DNA of 64,000 nt from Trebonia sp963771985. Lineage in GTDB: Bacteria; Actinomycetota; Actinomycetes; Streptosporangiales; Streptosporangiaceae. The position numbers and the translations under genes were made by a program. The notes beneath the pieces are model-generated. The model worked only from the letters and a program-made list of their open reading frames with translations. It was not told the DNA's origin and did not search any database. The stretch is taken from the NCBI GenBank assembly GCA_963771985.1, contig CAVYVO010000014.1:558001-622000 (forward strand), in the 5' to 3' direction. This document shows, piece after piece, positions 61,212-64,000 of this stretch (its first letter is position 1; each line of letters begins with the position of its first letter).

Positions 61212-64000
61212 ATGGTGCGTGGACGAATGTTCGGCCTGTTGGTTACCGGTGCGGCCGTGCTGGCCGGCCTGGCTGTCGCCGCTCCCGCGGTCGCGGTGCC
61301 CGCGGCCGCGACGGGCGGCGGCGCGGGCGTGACGGGCGGCGGCGCGGGCGTGACGGCGCCCGGCGGGCCCGGCGCGCCGTCCTACTTCGACCTGGCCAGG
61401 AAAGACTGCGTGGGCACGGCGGCGGACCAGGGCTCCAAGGTCTGGTACACGGTGGCCGACGGGGTGCTGTCCGACGTCTACGAGCCGACGATCGACAACA
61501 CAGACGTCAGCACGCTGCAGTACATCGTGACCGACGGATCCACGTTCACCGACCTGCAGACCCGGGACATGACCTACACGGTCGCGGCCGATCCCACCGG
61601 GATGGCCTGCACGGTCACGTCAACCGACACGCGTCACGGGTTCCAGCTGGTCACCACCTACATCACCGACCCGGCGAGCGACACGGTGCTGATGCACACC
61701 AGACTGCAGGCCCTGCCGGGGTCCGGGACCAGCCTCGCCGCCCTGCACCTGTACGCGCGGATCGACGCCCATGTCAACGGCAACGGCGGCGGCGGCAGCC
61801 AGAACGCCGGCGCCAACTCGGGCGTCGTGGACACCTCCGCCGGAGCGCCGGTCCCGGTGATCTTCAGCACAAACACGGTCACGAACGCGGTCAACCGCGA
61901 CTACGCGGTCCCCACCTACATGGCGCTGGCGGCGAGCGGCGGTCCCGGGGGCACGGCCAGCGTCGGCTACGCGGGAACCGCCAGCGACGGCCTCACCCAG
62001 CTGGACGCCACGCACACGCTGACCTCGTACACGTCCGCCCCGGACGGCCACATCGTGGCCACCGAGGACGTCACGCCAGATCATGGCGGCTCGGTGACCC
62101 TCGCGCTGGGTTTCGGCCGGACCCAGGGGCAATCCGTGTCGGTCGCCGAGTCATCACTGCGCCAGCCGTTCGGGATAATCGAAGCGAAGTACCTGCTTGG
62201 CTGGGCGGCCTACGACGCGGGGCTGCGCACCCCGCCCGCCCGCTTCCCCGGGCTGACGGCTGCCGCGGCGGCCAGCCTGGACAGCCACTACTACCTGTCG
62301 GCCAACGTCCTCAAGGCCAGCGAGGACAAGACCTATCCGGGCGCGATCGTCGCGTCCTTGGCCAGCCCGTGGGGCCAGTCGGTGCCGGCGGGCGTGCTCG
62401 CCGGCGGCGAGCCGTCCTACTTCGGCTCCTACCGGGAAGTGTTCGCCCGTGACCTCTACGAGGCGGTGACCGGGCTGCTGGCCGACGGGGACATCGCCAC
62501 GGCCAGGGCGGCCACGCTGTTCCTGTTCGACCGCCAGCAGCTGTCCGACGGCGCGATGCCGCGTAACTCGCTGCTGAACGGCGAGGCCGCCCCGGACACC
62601 GGCGGCACCCAGCTCGACGAGACCTCCTACCCGATCCTGCTGGCCTACCTCACCGGGCTCGGCGGTGACGACGTGCTGTGGAAGGACCACATCGAGCCCG
62701 CCGCGGACTTCCTGGTCGCCAACGGGCCGTCGTTCGGGGTCGAGCGGTGGGAGGAGCAGACCGGCTACTCGCCGTCCACGATCGCGGCCGAGATCGCCGG
62801 GCTGACCGCCGCGTCCGCCATCGCCGCTGAGCACGGCGACACGGCGCGGGCAGACCTGTACCAGGCCACCGCCGACGACTTCCAGCGCAACATCAAGTCC
62901 TGGACGGTGACGACGACCGGGCCGGACGGCCCGAGCTACTTCATCCGGCTGTCGAAGACCGGTGACCCGAACGCCGCGATCAGCTACAGCCTCGGCAACG
63001 GCGGGCCCACCCTGGATCAGCGCAGCGTGCTCGACGGCGGCTTCCAGGAACTCGTCCGGCTCGGCGAGTTGCCGGTGGGTGATCCCGATGTGCAGGCGTC
63101 GCTCCGGATCATCGACTCGCACATCGCGGTGACCACGCCCAGCGGTGTCGGGTACTACCGGTACGGCAACTCCGCCGCGCTGGGCAGCGCGGACGGCTAC
63201 GGCGACTGCTACCAGCCGAGCCAGTCCTCCTGCACGGTCACCGGCGCGCCATGGCCGCCGACCGACACCGGCACCGGGCACTTGTGGCCCGTCCTATCCG
63301 GCGAGCGCGCCGAATCCGACGTCGCTTCGGGTGACGTAAGCGGCGCGGAAGCCCTGCTCCAGGCGATGATCAACTTCTCCTCCGGTGTCGGGCTGGTGCC
63401 CGAGCAGGCCTGGGAAGACCCGGACCTGCCCGCCTCGCCCTACGGCAGCGACCCGGCCACCGCGTCGATCGGGTTCACCGATGGCAAGGCGGCCGGATCG
63501 GCTTCGCCGCTGACCTGGGCCCAGGCACAGGAACTGCGGCTGATCCTGTCGGTGGGGACCGGTCACGACGTGGACACTCCGGCGCTTACCGTGCGGCGCT
63601 ACATCACCAGCGGGCCGCCCGGGGCGCTGCCGGTGACGATCACCGCCCCGGCCTCGGGTGCTACCTTGGCCGTCACCTCGACCACCGTGACCGGGACGAC
63701 CAAGCCGGGAGCGGCGGTGACGATCGCGTCGGCCGACACGACGACCGGGGCGCCCACCTCGGTGACTTCCGTGACCGCGGCGGCCGACGGGTCCTTCTCC
63801 GCGAGTGTGCCCGTCAGCTTCGGAAGCAACGCGATCACCGTCACCGCCACCGCGGCGGGCGGGCGCAGCACCGGGTACGCGCAGGTCACGGTCACCAACG
63901 AGGGCGGCGGGACATCCGTGCTCGACGTGGCCGACCCGGTTGGCGACGACAACGGGCCGGGCACCTACCAGTACCCGACGTCATCCGACTTCGTGGCCGG
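61212..64000 (+). CDS. Secreted GH15 glucodextranase/glucoamylase-like enzyme (3'-truncated by window edge)
   Basis: The frame stays open to the window end, so the C-terminus is missing. A signal peptide (FGLLVTGAAVLAGLAVAAPAVA) and a Gly/Thr linker lead to a glucodextranase-type N-domain (PSYFDLARKDCVGTAADQGSKVWYTVADGVLSDVYEP), then the alpha/alpha-toroid GH15 catalytic domain with FARDLYEAVTGLLADG, the general acid in VERWEEQTGYSPSTIAAEIAGL and the base Glu in GTGHLWPVLSGERAE. Ig-like/glucodextranase-B repeats follow (TITAPASGATLAVTSTTVTGTTKPGAAV). It releases glucose from alpha-glucans outside the cell. Start ATG 61212. Confidence 0.9.
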   Translation, partial: MVRGRMFGLLVTGAAVLAGLAVAAPAVAVPAAATGGGAGVTGGGAGVTAPGGPGAPSYFDLARKDCVGTAADQGSKVWYTVADGVLSDVYEPTIDNTDVSTLQYIVTDGSTFTDLQTRDMTYTVAADPTGMACTVTSTDTRHGFQLVTTYITDPASDTVLMHTRLQALPGSGTSLAALHLYARIDAHVNGNGGGGSQNAGANSGVVDTSAGAPVPVIFSTNTVTNAVNRDYAVPTYMALAASGGPGGTASVGYAGTASDGLTQLDATHTLTSYTSAPDGHIVATEDVTPDHGGSVTLALGFGRTQGQSVSVAESSLRQPFGIIEAKYLLGWAAYDAGLRTPPARFPGLTAAAAASLDSHYYLSANVLKASEDKTYPGAIVASLASPWGQSVPAGVLAGGEPSYFGSYREVFARDLYEAVTGLLADGDIATARAATLFLFDRQQLSDGAMPRNSLLNGEAAPDTGGTQLDETSYPILLAYLTGLGGDDVLWKDHIEPAADFLVANGPSFGVERWEEQTGYSPSTIAAEIAGLTAASAIAAEHGDTARADLYQATADDFQRNIKSWTVTTTGPDGPSYFIRLSKTGDPNAAISYSLGNGGPTLDQRSVLDGGFQELVRLGELPVGDPDVQASLRIIDSHIAVTTPSGVGYYRYGNSAALGSADGYGDCYQPSQSSCTVTGAPWPPTDTGTGHLWPVLSGERAESDVASGDVSGAEALLQAMINFSSGVGLVPEQAWEDPDLPASPYGSDPATASIGFTDGKAAGSASPLTWAQAQELRLILSVGTGHDVDTPALTVRRYITSGPPGALPVTITAPASGATLAVTSTTVTGTTKPGAAVTIASADTTTGAPTSVTSVTAAADGSFSASVPVSFGSNAITVTATAAGGRSTGYAQVTVTNEGGGTSVLDVADPVGDDNGPGTYQYPTSSDFVA

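Noticed and set aside
1..64000. Search by eye for tRNA, rRNA, riboswitch and insertion-sequence genes
   Set aside because: No convincing cloverleaf, rRNA segment, transposase ORF or known riboswitch core was recognised; a covariance-model scan would be decisive.

Overview
This is a very GC-rich actinobacterial chromosome segment. GC-biased third positions, GTG starts, mycothiol-world enzymes (a CPWA-type hydroquinone reductase and a DinB/DUF664 protein), a YtrA-type GntR, PspA, LexA, a DinB2-like polymerase, and Ser/Pro-linked secreted chitinase and GH16/GH15 enzymes fit a soil filamentous actinomycete (Streptosporangiales/Catenulisporales-like). The genus cannot be resolved from the sequence alone. 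No rRNA, tRNA, CRISPR array, integrase or transposase was recognised.

Layout. 1-1.3 kb: the end of a membrane protein, a 167-bp dispersed repeat and a truncated DUF4011 fragment. 1.5-4.8 kb: a YtrA-regulated ABC cassette whose ATPase has an amber codon at position 6 and whose first permease has a 13-bp tandem duplication. 4.8-9.3 kb: a luciferase-like oxidoreductase, then two GT4-type glycosyltransferases and an SGNH hydrolase. 9.3-17.9 kb: a secreted BNR-repeat protein, an MFS ORF that runs without a stop into an amidohydrolase, a secreted beta-helix protein, PspA, a DUF885 peptidase and a glutathionyl-hydroquinone-reductase homologue. 18.4-30.5 kb: a GntR regulator with a Cache-like C-terminus divergent from an APC permease over a perfect palindrome, TetR/ATP-grasp, HtrA, MOSC, a second APC permease, AidB and an alpha/beta hydrolase. 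30.6-33.1 kb: a GH18-GH16 operon with an upstream 17-bp palindrome. 33.6-43.6 kb: an NhaA-DsbA fusion, an amidohydrolase, a glutamate-cysteine ligase homologue, DJ-1/AraC-GATase genes, a LexA with a Ser-Gly cleavage site, Mug, a DinB-fold protein and a PatB/MalY lyase.

43.7-58.8 kb is the accessory, defence-flavoured part: a nucleotidyltransferase; a two-gene unit encoding a 1047-aa AAA+/HerA-like double ATPase with a winged-helix partner; a NACHT-LRR STAND protein whose C-terminal sensor has lower GC; a frameshifted dinB; and a Hen1-Pnkp RNA-repair operon. 59.2-64 kb: a doubly damaged LOG-family gene, an aldo/keto reductase, an acylphosphatase, and a GH15 glucodextranase-like secreted enzyme cut by the window end.

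The most striking non-coding signal is a family of paired 18-bp palindromes (consensus GTCGATTGCGCAATCGAC). It occurs six times, always intergenic, always with exactly 31 bp from start to start, and with a directional 13-bp spacer. A second family of CATGATC-ended inverted repeats lies mostly between convergent genes, and a third 21-bp repeat (GAGGATGCCGCnTnCGTTCnG) sits at gene edges. Five genes are visibly broken.
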